Numbered from the stretch's first letter, positions 18,335 to 25,997 are shown. The stretch is 64,000 nt of DNA from Streptosporangium sandarakinum (GCF_013409935.1 NZ_JACCCO010000001.1:310001-374000); one strand, 5' to 3'. Notes: a model not told the origin generated them from the sequence alone. Program-made: numbers and translations.

Positions 18335-18846
18335 GGCGGCACGGCGGGCCCGCGGCGAGGAGGCGCTCCCCCTTCTTCAACACGGTCCTGACGTTCGTCG
18401 CGATCTTCCTGCTCTACCTGGCCGTTCCGAACATCGGCCCGGTCGTCCGCGCCGCGCGGGCCGACGGGATCGGCGGCCGGTTCACCGCGCGGCAGCTCGA
18501 GTGCATCCAGCACCCCGGGCACGAGTCCTGCACCTGGATGGGCGACTTCCGGTCCGCCGACGGCACGGTCCGCAAGACCGATGTCGCGATGTACGGGAGC
18601 TCACGCGAGTCGCTGCGGACCGGGCAGGAGACCCCTGCCGTGGACGTCGGCCGTCCCCGCCAGGTGTACGGCCCGGGCGGCTCCATGGAGTGGGTCTTCA
18701 CCGGGCTGCTGCTCCTGATCGGGGTCGCCATCCCGGTGTACCTGTACGGCGGGCCGCTGCGCCGGGCGCTCACCGGCCGCGGGGCACCCGGGACGCCCGG
18801 TGACGCGGGCCGCCCGGAACCGCGGGAGTCGGAACCGGTCCGCTGA
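18331..18846 (+). CDS. Two-span membrane protein with an exported cysteine-pair domain
   Basis: A 171-residue product from GTG 18331. A first membrane helix (NTVLTFVAIFLLYLAVPNI) is followed by an ~85-residue outside domain with two cysteines (LECIQHPGHESCTWMG), then a second helix (WVFTGLLLLIGVAIPVYLY) and a Pro/Glu-rich tail. The Cys/His cluster could bind metal or form a disulphide. The 4-base overlap with the preceding His-rich protein supports joint function. The family is not recognised. A hairpin at 18859-18881 ends the unit. Confidence 0.65.
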   Translation: MRRHGGPAARRRSPFFNTVLTFVAIFLLYLAVPNIGPVVRAARADGIGGRFTARQLECIQHPGHESCTWMGDFRSADGTVRKTDVAMYGSSRESLRTGQETPAVDVGRPRQVYGPGGSMEWVFTGLLLLIGVAIPVYLYGGPLRRALTGRGAPGTPGDAGRPEPRESEPVR

Positions 18847-18858
18847 GGGCCGGTGCGG

Positions 18859-18881
18859 GGGCCCGGCCGGCGGCCGGGCCC
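18859..18881 (+). terminator. Hairpin after the two-gene membrane operon
   Basis: GGGCCCGGCCG (18859-18869) pairs with CGGCCGGGCCC (18871-18881), 12 bp after the stop; the real loop must open a few pairs. Confidence 0.5.
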
Positions 18882-18927
18882 TCGTCGCGCGGTCGCGGGT
18901 GTTCTCACGGCCGGCCCTTCCGGGGGC

Positions 18928-19650
18928 TCAGGAGTGCCGGGCCGCGACCTGGTCGAGGAGGGCGGCGAGATGGCCGGGGGCCGAGACCATGGGCCAGTGG
19001 CCGGTGTCGATGGTGCGGAAGTCCCAGGTCGGCGCGGTGCGCATGGCCGAGACGTCGGCGGACACCCGGCCGCCGAAGTGCTCCATCGAGCACATGACGT
19101 AGGTGGCCCGCTGCTGCGCCAGCGGGCGCGTCAGGACGGCGGACTCGGCGACGGTGCGCCCGGGGTGGCCGACGAAGCGCCTGGCGAGCCAGCCGGCCTG
19201 GCGGCGGGAGAGCCCCTGGCCGTCGGCCACGACCGACGCGTCGGGAGCCGGCCAGCGGCCGTTGTTGGCGGCGATGAGCCGCAGTTCCTCGGCGCGCAGG
19301 CGCTCGGGGAAGGCGTGCAGCATCGACTTGCCGTCGTGGGGCAGGAACGCCTCGACGAACACCGTGTGCGCCACCCGGTCGCGGGCCCGGTCGGCCACCA
19401 GGCCGGCCACGATGCCCGAGTAGCTGTGCCCCACGACGATGACGTCGCGCAGGTCGTCCCTCTCGATGGTCGCCAGGACGTGGCCGACGTGCGTCTCCAG
19501 CCCGACGTCGGCGACGTCGGCCTCGGCGGTGGTCAGGCCCGGCAGCGTGACCGCGTGGACCCGGTGGCCGTGGCCGCGCAGGCGCCGCGCCACCGGCTCC
19601 CAGGCCCAGGCGCCCATCCACGGGCCGGGGATGAGAACGAAGTTCTTCAT
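18928..19650 (-). CDS. Alpha/beta-hydrolase, salicylate-esterase-like (EstC/PIR7 type)
   Basis: A 240-residue enzyme starting directly with the fold (MKNFVLIPGPWMGAWAWEPV), as in the plant-type methylesterase/EstC group common in actinomycetes. The nucleophile elbow is GHSYSG, the His lies in DTGHWPM, and an Asp in the later part would complete the triad. The reaction is unknown. ATG 19650 is taken because the fold starts there, although no good Shine-Dalgarno sequence precedes it. It is the leftmost member of the locus that includes the PPTase; whether it belongs to it is uncertain. It could be tested as an N-formylkynurenine hydrolase, a step otherwise missing here. Confidence 0.85.
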   Translation of the reverse strand: MKNFVLIPGPWMGAWAWEPVARRLRGHGHRVHAVTLPGLTTAEADVADVGLETHVGHVLATIERDDLRDVIVVGHSYSGIVAGLVADRARDRVAHTVFVEAFLPHDGKSMLHAFPERLRAEELRLIAANNGRWPAPDASVVADGQGLSRRQAGWLARRFVGHPGRTVAESAVLTRPLAQQRATYVMCSMEHFGGRVSADVSAMRTAPTWDFRTIDTGHWPMVSAPGHLAALLDQVAARHS

Positions 19651-19796
19651 GAGGAGTCCGTTTCCCCTGCTTCCGGCCGTTCCGCGCCTCGTGGGAGGCG
19701 CGTTCCGGCGGTGGGACATCGTCGTTGTCGAAGGTCCGGTGATGGCGACGCCCATCGCCATTCAGCAATCCGGCGCCGGGCCCCGTCAAGCTTTCG

Positions 19797-20558
19797 TCAG
19801 GCGGCCTTACCGGATGCCCCGGCGAGGGAGGCCCGGGTGAGGACGGCGGCGTCGGACTCCACGACCCGGACGTCGGGGTTCCCGGTGAGGATCGCCACCA
19901 CCCCGACGTAGCCGTATCCGGGGTCCAGCGGCAGGAGCCGCACCCCGTCCACGGGGACGTCCAGCGGCCAGCTCAGCAGCGCGGGCCTCTCGTCCGGGCC
20001 GCTGACCTCGACGCGGTCCGGGGAGATCCGCAACCCGTGCCCGGTGGCCTTCAGGGCCGCCTCCTTGCGCACCCATGTCCGGGCGAACGCCTCGTACCGC
20101 TCGTCGCCGGGGAGCGACTCCAGGGTCCTGCGCTCGGCCGGCGTCAGCGCGCACCGCGCGAGCTCGTCGACCGAGGTCGTCGGCACCGCCTCCACATCCA
20201 CGCCCAGCGGCCCCTCGGCCGTCAGCGCGACCCCGACCCGGTCGCCCGAGTGGGAGATCGAGACGTGCAGCGGGGGTCCGCCGGTGTGGATCCGCGGTTT
20301 GCCGTGGTTCCTGGCGCAGTCCGAGCACGACCTGTCGACCGCCACGTCCTCCGGGCGGAGGCCGAGCTGGGCGCCGGCCGTGACCCGCAGCAGCCAGGCC
20401 CCGGTGAGGAAGCGGCGCAGGTCCGGCTCGCGCCGGAAGCGCGCCGCCCGCTCCAGTTCACTGGGGCTCAGCACCTCGGTCAGGCCCTCGATCGTCCCCT
20501 GTCGCGGATCGGCCCACCACACGTGGCACTCGCCCGCCGACAGAACAGAAGTGATCAT
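19797..20558 (-). CDS. Stand-alone 4'-phosphopantetheinyl transferase (Sfp type)
   Basis: A 253-residue enzyme that moves phosphopantetheine from CoA to the Ser of carrier proteins. All expected motifs are present: HVSISHSGDRVGVAL, GVDVEAVP with Asp121 and Glu123 as magnesium ligands, and TWVRKEAALKATGHGL with Glu166 and Lys170. A four-Cys/His-like SCSDCARNHGKP sits before the core. AAGGAG precedes ATG 20558. It follows an 89-residue gene by 24 bp and both are probably driven by the shared element at 21006-21118. It is a candidate to activate the ACP of the enediyne PKS at 49.8 kb, whose built-in PPTase looks defective; that link is inference. Confidence 0.93.
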   Translation of the reverse strand: MITSVLSAGECHVWWADPRQGTIEGLTEVLSPSELERAARFRREPDLRRFLTGAWLLRVTAGAQLGLRPEDVAVDRSCSDCARNHGKPRIHTGGPPLHVSISHSGDRVGVALTAEGPLGVDVEAVPTTSVDELARCALTPAERRTLESLPGDERYEAFARTWVRKEAALKATGHGLRISPDRVEVSGPDERPALLSWPLDVPVDGVRLLPLDPGYGYVGVVAILTGNPDVRVVESDAAVLTRASLAGASGKAA

Positions 20559-20582
20559 CGATCTTCTCCTTGTCGCAGCGTT

Positions 20583-20852
20583 CTACTCGCGGTGACCGGC
20601 GGACAGGGCGCGGCAGGTCACCAGTTCCAGGTGGCTGACCTCCGGCCTGGCGAGGATCCGGACCACCTCGGCGCGGATCTGCGCGCTCGTGGCCTCCTCC
20701 TCGGCGCGTACCCGGATGACGATGTCACCGGCCGCCTGCCTGAGGTCCTTGTGCCATTCCTCCGGAAGAAGCGCCAGAACCCGGATTCCGTCTACCGGAG
20801 AATTCGGTATCGGTCGCCCGTCGATATGGCGCATCGTCAACTGAACCAGCAT
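20583..20852 (-). CDS. Small protein of unknown function, 89 aa
   Basis: Reads MLVQLTMRHIDGRPIPNSPV then GIRVLALLPEEWHKDLRQ and VRAEEEATSAQIRAEVVRIL: an alpha/beta pattern with no family I recognise. ATG 20852 is chosen since GAAGGA lies 9 bases upstream; ATG 20873 is an alternative adding seven residues. It is the first gene after the shared regulatory element (21006-21118) and precedes the PPTase by 24 bp, so it is probably co-regulated with the peptide and tryptophan genes. Confidence 0.6.
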   Translation of the reverse strand: MLVQLTMRHIDGRPIPNSPVDGIRVLALLPEEWHKDLRQAAGDIVIRVRAEEEATSAQIRAEVVRILARPEVSHLELVTCRALSAGHRE

Positions 20853-21005
20853 GAGCCACGGTCCTTCTCCCATTTACCGGCCCATCGGAAAAGACCGGTT
20901 CCTCGACGTTTCACGCCCGTCCGGATGAACGGCCGCCCCAGCGAACCTCCCGAATTCACCTGATGAGGGCCGGGTCATCGTCCCTTCGATGTCCCCGCCG
21001 TCCGG

Positions 21006-21118
21006 CGTGGTCGGTGATTCGTTCTCACACCCTCAACTCTGCGATGCGGGATGGGGCGGGACCAGGCTTCGGCGAGGCAGCAAGTTGCACGTGGGTAGCC
21101 GCATCCTGTCACCGGCCG
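21006..21118 (-). promoter_or_regulatory. Shared upstream element, copy A
   Basis: Minus-strand copy of a ~110-bp element found also at 24529-24637 and 29737-29840. It holds TGCAACTTGCTGCCTC near 21090-21073, then AAGCCTGGTCC, GCAGAGTTGA and GAGAACGAATCACCGA (ending near 21010). The start of TTGCTGCC and the start of GAGAACGA are 57 bp apart. It lies ~160-270 bp before the 89-residue gene and PPTase. Confidence 0.75.
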
Positions 21119-21124
21119 GCGGGC

Positions 21125-21325
21125 GTGACGGGGCCGTACGGGACGCGCCGGGGTGTACGGGGTCAGCGTGCGGGACGGCGGCGGAGCGGGGTGCCGCGGG
21201 GTGCCGCGGGGCGGCGTACGGGGCGAGGCGTACAAGTCAGCGTGCGGGGCGGCGGGGCGAGGCGTGCGGGGCGGCGGCGGGGTGGGGTGCCGCGGGCCGG
21301 CGTACGGGGCGGTGCGGAGGTGGTG
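21125..21325. repeat. Low-complexity GCGTACGGGGCGG-type repeats
   Basis: A G-rich stretch of imperfect units such as GGGGTGCCGCGGG and GTCAGCGTGCGGG, each seen two or more times. No gene is supported. It separates copy A from the carboxylase terminator. Confidence 0.55.
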
Positions 21326-21349
21326 CGAGAGTGAGGCGGCGAACGCGAA

Positions 21350-21382
21350 GGAGCCGTGCCTCGGTGTTCGAGGCACGGCTCC
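21350..21382 (-). terminator. Terminator of the carboxylase gene
   Basis: Perfect 14-bp stem GGAGCCGTGCCTCG / CGAGGCACGGCTCC with 5-base loop, 22 bp beyond the stop of the carboxylase on the minus strand. Confidence 0.8.
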
Positions 21383-21403
21383 GGGGGGCGGGCGCGGCGG
21401 ATG

Positions 21404-23131
21404 TCAGAGGGGCACGTTCCCGTGCTTGCGCCGGGCCCCGGCCCTGCGCTTGTCGCGCAGCATCGCCAGCCCGCGGGCGACCGCCGACCGGGTCTCCACG
21501 GGGTCGATCACGTCGTCGACCAGCCCCCGCTCGGCGGCGTAGTACGGGTGGACGAGCTCCTCGACGTACCGGCCGAGCAGTTCCGCGCGCAGCGCGGCGG
21601 GGTCGGCCGCGGCGGCGAGGTCCTTGCGGTAGATGACGTTCACCGCGCCCTCGGCGCCCATCACGGCGATCTCGTTGGTCGGCCACGCGAGCGACAGGTC
21701 GGTGCCGATGGAGCGGGAGTCCATCACGATGTAGGCCCCGCCGTACGCCTTGCGCACGATGACCTGGACGCGGGGCACGGTGGCCTCGCAGTAGGCGTAC
21801 AGCAGCTTGGCGCCGTGCCGGATGACCCCGGCGTACTCCTGGTCGGTGCCCGGCAGGAAGCCGGGCACGTCCACCAGGGTCACCAGCGGGATGCCGAAGG
21901 CATCGCAGAAACGCACGAAGCGGGCGGCCTTCTGGGACGCGGCGACGTCCAGCACGCCGGCGAGCACCATGGGCTGGTTGCCGACCAGGCCGACCACCTC
22001 GCCGTCGATCCTGGCGAGCGCGCAGATCACGTTGGGCGCCCAGCCCTGGTGCAGTTCCAGGAAGTCCCCGTCGTCCACCAGCTCGGCGATGACCAGGCGC
22101 ATGTCGTAGGGCTTGTTCGGCTCGACGGGCACGATCTCGGCCAGCCGGGGCCGCGGGTCGTCGGTCGCGCCGCGGGACGGATGGCGGGGCGGCGGTTCCT
22201 GGTTGTTGCCCGGCAGCATCGAGACGAGGTAGCGCACCTCGGCCAGGCAGCTCTCCTCGTCGTCGTGCACGAACGTCGCCACCCCCGACCGGGTGCCGTG
22301 CACCTGCGCGCCGCCGAGCTGGGTGTGGGTGACCCGCTGGCCGGTCACCACCTCCACGACGTCGGGACCCGTCAGGTAGAGCTGGGCGTTCTCACCGGCC
22401 ATGAAGGTGAAGTCGGCCAGCGCCGTGGAGTAGGCCGCGCCGCCCGCGCAGGGCCCGAGCACGACGCTGATCTGCGGGATGACCCCGGACGCCTGGACGT
22501 TGCGCTGGAAGATGCCGCCGTAGCCGTTGAGCGACATCACCCCCTCCTGGATCCGGGCGCCGCCGCTGTCGTTCAGCCCGATGAACGGCGAGCCGGTGGC
22601 GATCGCCAGGTCCATCACCTTCTGGATCTTCAGCGCGTGCGCCTCGCCGAGCGAGCCGCCGAAGACGGTGAAGTCCTGGGCGTAGACGAACACGCGGCGG
22701 CCGTGGATGGTGCCCGATCCGGCGACCACGCCGTCGGTGTACGGGCGCTGCCGCTCCATCTTGAGGCCGTGCGCCCGGTGCCGCCGGTACATCTCCACCT
22801 CGACGAACGACCCCTCGTCGAGCAGCAGGTCCAGCCGCTCGCGGGCCGTGCGCTTGCCGAGCCTGTGCTGGCGGGCGACGGCCTCACCGTTTCCGGCGGC
22901 GATGCCGTCCCGCAGCCGGCCGTGCTCCTCGCGCAGCGCCCGCATGGAGCGGGACGCTGGCCGGGCGGCCGGCGCGGGGGGTGCGGCCGGCGGCACGTCG
23001 TCACAGCCGCCGGCGGGCACTGCGGGCCCGGCGGGCCGGTCGCCGGCGGGCGCCACTGGGCGGACGGCGAGGTCCTCCCTGGCGGGCGCCGGCGCCGGTA
23101 TGGATACGGCGTCGAGTTCCGAGATACTCAC
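21404..23131 (-). CDS. Acyl-CoA carboxylase carboxyltransferase (beta) subunit
   Basis: A 575-residue AccD/PccB-type subunit. It transfers carboxylate from biotin to acetyl- or propionyl-CoA, giving malonyl- or methylmalonyl-CoA. The crotonase-like halves show GGARIQEGV, GPCAGGAAYSTAL, PGFLPGTDQEY and KAYGGAYIVM. The segment AGVLDVAASQKAARFVR carries Asp where PccB has its specificity Asp, hinting at propionyl-CoA, but this needs alignment. The first ~60 residues are an Ala/Pro extension not seen in the family core. No alpha (biotin) subunit is near; an epsilon subunit lies at 62130-62399. It follows the epimerase by 73 bp on the same strand, then a terminator. Confidence 0.95.
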   Translation of the reverse strand: MSISELDAVSIPAPAPAREDLAVRPVAPAGDRPAGPAVPAGGCDDVPPAAPPAPAARPASRSMRALREEHGRLRDGIAAGNGEAVARQHRLGKRTARERLDLLLDEGSFVEVEMYRRHRAHGLKMERQRPYTDGVVAGSGTIHGRRVFVYAQDFTVFGGSLGEAHALKIQKVMDLAIATGSPFIGLNDSGGARIQEGVMSLNGYGGIFQRNVQASGVIPQISVVLGPCAGGAAYSTALADFTFMAGENAQLYLTGPDVVEVVTGQRVTHTQLGGAQVHGTRSGVATFVHDDEESCLAEVRYLVSMLPGNNQEPPPRHPSRGATDDPRPRLAEIVPVEPNKPYDMRLVIAELVDDGDFLELHQGWAPNVICALARIDGEVVGLVGNQPMVLAGVLDVAASQKAARFVRFCDAFGIPLVTLVDVPGFLPGTDQEYAGVIRHGAKLLYAYCEATVPRVQVIVRKAYGGAYIVMDSRSIGTDLSLAWPTNEIAVMGAEGAVNVIYRKDLAAAADPAALRAELLGRYVEELVHPYYAAERGLVDDVIDPVETRSAVARGLAMLRDKRRAGARRKHGNVPL

Positions 23132-23204
23132 TGGAGATCCTCCCTCAGGTGTTGCACGCGCCGGCGTGCCGGGTGACCCCGGCCGCCCGCGGCCACGTGG
23201 GGCG

Positions 23205-24371
23205 TCACCTCACGAGCGCGGGCGCCGGGTAGGCGAGGCCGGCGCGACCGGCGGGCAGGTGCCCGCTCTCGCACAGCCACCGCACCGTGTCCCCGACGGT
23301 CTCGGCCAGGGGGCGCGGGGTGATCCCGCCCGCGCCGGCGGTTCCGGCGGGGCGTCCGGCGTGGGCGCAGGTGTGGATGGCGCCGTACTCGGCGGGGATG
23401 TGCCACGGCCACACCCGCTGCACCAGGTCGGCGAGCAGGCCGACCGGGATCATCGTCGCCGCGGGCAGGAAGGCCGCCGGCAGGGCGCGGCCGGTGACCT
23501 CGCGCAGCACCCGGACGTACTCCCGGGTCGTCACGTACCGGCCGGGCCCGAAGTGGCGGCCCGTCTCCGGACCGCCCGGCCCGGCGGGCGCGGCGTCACA
23601 TGCGGCGTGCGGGGCGGACCCGGTGCGCGCGGTGGGCGCGATGGTCGCGGTGTCCCGTACGGCGGACGTGGCGTCCGGTGCGGTCAGCAGCCGGGCGTGC
23701 AGCGCCGCGGTGTCCCGCACGTCGCCCAGCGGGAACCCGCCCGCCGGCCACAGCGGCATCAGTCCGCGCAGCGCGTCGCGCAGCCTGGCCGTCTGGTCGC
23801 CCAGGTTGGGGTCGTGCGGCCCGAGCAGGGCGGGCGGGTAGGTGATCACCACCGGGGCGCCCTCGGCCTGGTGGCGGCGGGCCACCAGCTCGGCCGCGGC
23901 CTTGGTCGCCGCGTAGGTCTCGCGCGGGCGGGCGACGGGCGACCGCTCGTCGATCGTCCCGGGCCGTGCCGGGGACGACGGGTCGCGTGAGGGCTCCGGG
24001 GCCAGGGCCACGACGGTGGAGACGTGGATGATCGGCCCGCCGGCGGCGCGCCGCGCGGCGCCGAGGACGACCTCGGTGCCGCGCTCGTTGACCCGGCGCA
24101 TCCGCGCCCGCAGCCTGCTGTCGAAGGAGTAGACCGACGCCGCGTGCAGCACCGCGTCGGCCCCGCGCACGGCCCCGGCCACGCTTCTCTCGTCGGTCAC
24201 GTCGCCCGCCACCACGTCCACGGCCGACGGCTCGACGTGCAGGGGCGCCAGCGCGCGCTCCACCTTCGAGGGGTCGCGGACCAGCATGCGGACCCGGTGG
24301 CCCGCGCTCACCATCGCCGCGATCGAATGGGCGCCGACGAATCCGGTGCCGCCGGTGACAGTTACGAGCAT
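23205..24371 (-). CDS. NAD-dependent epimerase/dehydratase (extended SDR)
   Basis: A 388-residue Rossmann protein with TGGTGFVGAHS at the N-terminus, GDVTDERSV, a Ser in HVSTVVAL and the YAATK catalytic pair. It resembles dihydroflavonol-reductase/3-beta-HSD-like SDRs acting on aldehydes, ketones or sugar nucleotides; the substrate is unknown. A ~45-residue Ala/Pro/Thr insertion lies after the active site (about 245-290). ATG 24371 has GGGAGAGG seven bases upstream, better than ATG 24395. It probably forms an operon with the carboxylase. It is divergent from the GNTWG peptide across a 292-bp gap that holds element B. Confidence 0.85.
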   Translation of the reverse strand: MLVTVTGGTGFVGAHSIAAMVSAGHRVRMLVRDPSKVERALAPLHVEPSAVDVVAGDVTDERSVAGAVRGADAVLHAASVYSFDSRLRARMRRVNERGTEVVLGAARRAAGGPIIHVSTVVALAPEPSRDPSSPARPGTIDERSPVARPRETYAATKAAAELVARRHQAEGAPVVITYPPALLGPHDPNLGDQTARLRDALRGLMPLWPAGGFPLGDVRDTAALHARLLTAPDATSAVRDTATIAPTARTGSAPHAACDAAPAGPGGPETGRHFGPGRYVTTREYVRVLREVTGRALPAAFLPAATMIPVGLLADLVQRVWPWHIPAEYGAIHTCAHAGRPAGTAGAGGITPRPLAETVGDTVRWLCESGHLPAGRAGLAYPAPALVR

Positions 24372-24429
24372 CGGTTCACCTCTCCCAATCCCCACCAGTC
24401 AAAGGCGGCGGGCCGTCCGGTGTCATCTC

Positions 24430-24510
24430 CTGTTGTGCTTGCCGCCGAACGCGCACTTCACGGGCCGTCCGGCCCTTCCCGGAAATGCGTGGCCGATTGC
24501 TGTCACAAGG
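24430..24510 (+). promoter_or_regulatory. Degenerate extra copy of the shared element (B')
   Basis: Contains CTTGCCGCCGAACGC, then GGGCCGTCCGGCCCTTCCCG and GAAATGCGTGG in the same order as parts of copies B and C (for example CCGGGCCCTTCCGGGAACGC in B). The ACGA-TC-CC box is not clear. Probably a decayed tandem copy just upstream of B, or a second operator. Confidence 0.4.
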
Positions 24511-24528
24511 CCCTTCTCCCGGGGCAGG

Positions 24529-24637
24529 GGACTGGCAGGAAGTGGTAACCGGTATGCAACTTGCTGCCTCCGCCAAGCCTGGTCCGGGCCCTTCCGGGAA
24601 CGCAGAGTTGATTGTGCGAGGACGACTCGCCGAGAAA
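24529..24637 (+). promoter_or_regulatory. Shared upstream element, copy B
   Basis: Order of blocks: GGACTGGCAGGAAG (24529), TGCAACTTGCTGCCTCCGCC (24555-24574), AAGCCTGGTCC, then CGCAGAGTTGATTGTGCGAG (from 24601) and GACGACTCGCCGAG. TTGCTGCC to GAGGACGA spacing is 58 bp. It ends ~27 bp before the ATG of the GNTWG peptide, so it should contain its promoter. The 9-base GCAACTTGC inside is palindromic. Confidence 0.8.
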
Positions 24638-24663
24638 ACGAAGAACGAGAAAGAGGCAGTGAT

Positions 24664-24972
24664 ATGAAGAACCTGACCGCCTTCCCGGCGAACTACAGGA
24701 ACATCGTCAAGGGCGCCGTCGCGGTCGCCTCCGGCGCGCTGGTGCTGACCTTCGCGGCCGGCGCCCCCGAGGCGGTGGCCGGGCAGGCCGGCGGGCGGCA
24801 CGCGGCGGTGCTGGCCGACGGCAACACCTGGGGCGCGGCCGCGCAGGGTGACGGCAACACCTGGGGTTCCGCCGCCCAGGGCGACGGCAACACCTGGGGT
24901 GTCCTGGCGGAGGGCCCCGGCAACACCTGGGGCTCCGCCCCGCAGGGCGGCCCCGGCAACACCTGGGGCTGA
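24664..24972 (+). CDS. Secreted peptide with five GNTWG repeats
   Basis: A 102-residue product. A Sec signal peptide is clear: basic start MKNLTAFPANYRNIVKG, hydrophobic AVAVASGALVLTFAAG, and cleavage likely after EAVAG (~40). The ~60-residue mature part is almost only repeats: DGNTWG at 52-57, 63-68 and 74-79, PGNTWG at 85-90 and 97-102, with linkers such as AAAQG, SAAQG, VLAEG. The last repeat is the C-terminus. No Cys or Lys is in the repeats. I know no named family. It could be a modified (RiPP-like) precursor, since a divergent YcaO-like gene and a Trp-oxidising homologue lie in the same locus, or a structural secreted peptide. AGAGG precedes ATG; element B lies directly upstream. Confidence 0.8.
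   Translation: MKNLTAFPANYRNIVKGAVAVASGALVLTFAAGAPEAVAGQAGGRHAAVLADGNTWGAAAQGDGNTWGSAAQGDGNTWGVLAEGPGNTWGSAPQGGPGNTWG
24817..24969 (+). repeat. Coding repeats of the GNTWG peptide
   Basis: Five units with DNA periods of 33, 33, 33 and 36 bases, each containing GGCAACACCTGGGG. Codons for GNTWG are identical in all copies (GGC AAC ACC TGG GG-), suggesting recent spread or strong selection at DNA level, while linkers vary. Confidence 0.9.
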
Positions 24973-25517
24973 CCGGCGGCGCCCCCGGCGGCACGCCGCG
25001 CCGAAGGCGCGGAAAGGCGAAACGCGGAGAACCGGGACGGGGAAGACGGCGCACAGGAAGGCGGGACGCGGACCGTACGGGAGAAGGGCCGGACCCCCCG
25101 TACGGGAGGAGCGGAAACCGCGAGGAGAGACGAGAAAGGTCCGGAAAGGGCCTAAGAGAGCCGGGGCGGCGGGCAGAGTCCCCCCGAGGCCATCGAGCGG
25201 CGTGTCGACCCCGCCGGTACGGCCTCCCCGGAAACCTCGCCCGGAGCGGCGGACCCGCTCACGCGCACCACACCCACGTGCGCCACACCCACGTGCGCCC
25301 CGATCGCGCGCACCACGCTCAGGCGGACCACGCTCAGGCGCGTCCCGATCGCACGGGCTCTGATCGCACGGGCCCCGCGCCGTGGTCCTCCCCTCCCTCA
25401 CGACTCCCCCGCCGGCGTCTCCGCCCGCGGTGGTTCCCCCGGCCTGGCACCCGTCCGGCGTCCCCGCCGGTCGGCGGGCCGGACCCCGTAGAGGGACGTC
25501 CGCCCGCGTCGCCGCGG
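24973..25517. other. 545-bp purine-rich non-coding stretch
   Basis: The plus strand is strongly purine-rich (roughly 24990-25190) and then changes into 15-bp tandem duplications. Two copies of CCGTACGGGAG lie near 25074 and 25099. No gene is supported. Confidence 0.45.
25268..25376. repeat. Three successive 15-bp tandem duplications
   Basis: CCACACCCACGTGCG twice (25268-25297), ACCACGCTCAGGCGS twice (25312-25341) and GATCGCACGGGCYCY twice (25347-25376). Three different units with the same 15-bp length lie in a row, each duplicated once. A coding constraint is possible but no gene product is convincing. Confidence 0.75.
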
Positions 25518-25925
25518 TCAGTCGATGATCGCGGTGGCCTCGACTTCGACCAGGTGGTCGGGCACGTCCAGTGCCGCGACACCCAGCAGCGTGGCCGGCG
25601 GCACCGGGGTGATCCCCAGCTTCGCGGACGCCCGGGTGATCCCCTCCAGGAGCAGGGGCATCTTGTCGGGGGTCCAGTCGACGACGTAGACGGTCAGCTT
25701 CGCGACGTCGTCGAAGGAACCGCCGGCCCCGGACAGGGCGGTGCCGATGTTGAGGTAGCACTGTTCGACCTGGGCTGCCAGGTCGCCTTCGCCGACCGTG
25801 ACCCCGTCGGCGTCCCAGGCGACCTGCCCGGCGACGAAGACCAGCTTCGACCCCGACGCGATGGACACCTGCCGGTAGACGTCGATTTCCGGCAGTCCGC
25901 CGGGGTTCATCATGGTGATGGCCAT
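25518..25925 (-). CDS. Rid family protein (RidA/YjgF/RutC-like)
   Basis: A 135-residue protein with the Rid trimer fold: VSIASGSKLVFVAGQVAWDADG, QVEQCYLNIGTALSGAGGSF, KLTVYVVDW and PPATLLGVAALDVPDHLVEV. The usual catalytic Arg of RidA (in the xPxRxxx segment) is replaced here by PPATLLG, so imine deaminase activity is doubtful and a Rid subgroup role is more likely. GAGGAG precedes ATG 25925. It is divergent from an HxlR regulator (142 bp), which probably controls it. Confidence 0.88.
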   Translation of the reverse strand: MAITMMNPGGLPEIDVYRQVSIASGSKLVFVAGQVAWDADGVTVGEGDLAAQVEQCYLNIGTALSGAGGSFDDVAKLTVYVVDWTPDKMPLLLEGITRASAKLGITPVPPATLLGVAALDVPDHLVEVEATAIID

Positions 25926-25997
25926 GCCACTCGTCTCCTCGTCATGAGAGCCCAGGGGCTCGCTTGCATCGGACCACGACGCTCGTGGTCTCTTGCG

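Noticed and set aside
11363-19650. HSL hydrolase or EstC-like hydrolase as the missing kynurenine formamidase
   Set aside because: Neither shows formamidase-specific motifs that I can recognise; kept only as a testable idea for the EstC-like gene.
21125-21325. CRISPR-like spaced repeats
   Set aside because: Units are imperfect, GC-only and of irregular length with no unique spacers and no cas genes.
24664-24972. GNTWG peptide as an enediyne apoprotein (CagA/NcsA type)
   Set aside because: Apoproteins are ~110-residue beta-sandwiches with two disulphides; this peptide has no Cys and is pure repeats.
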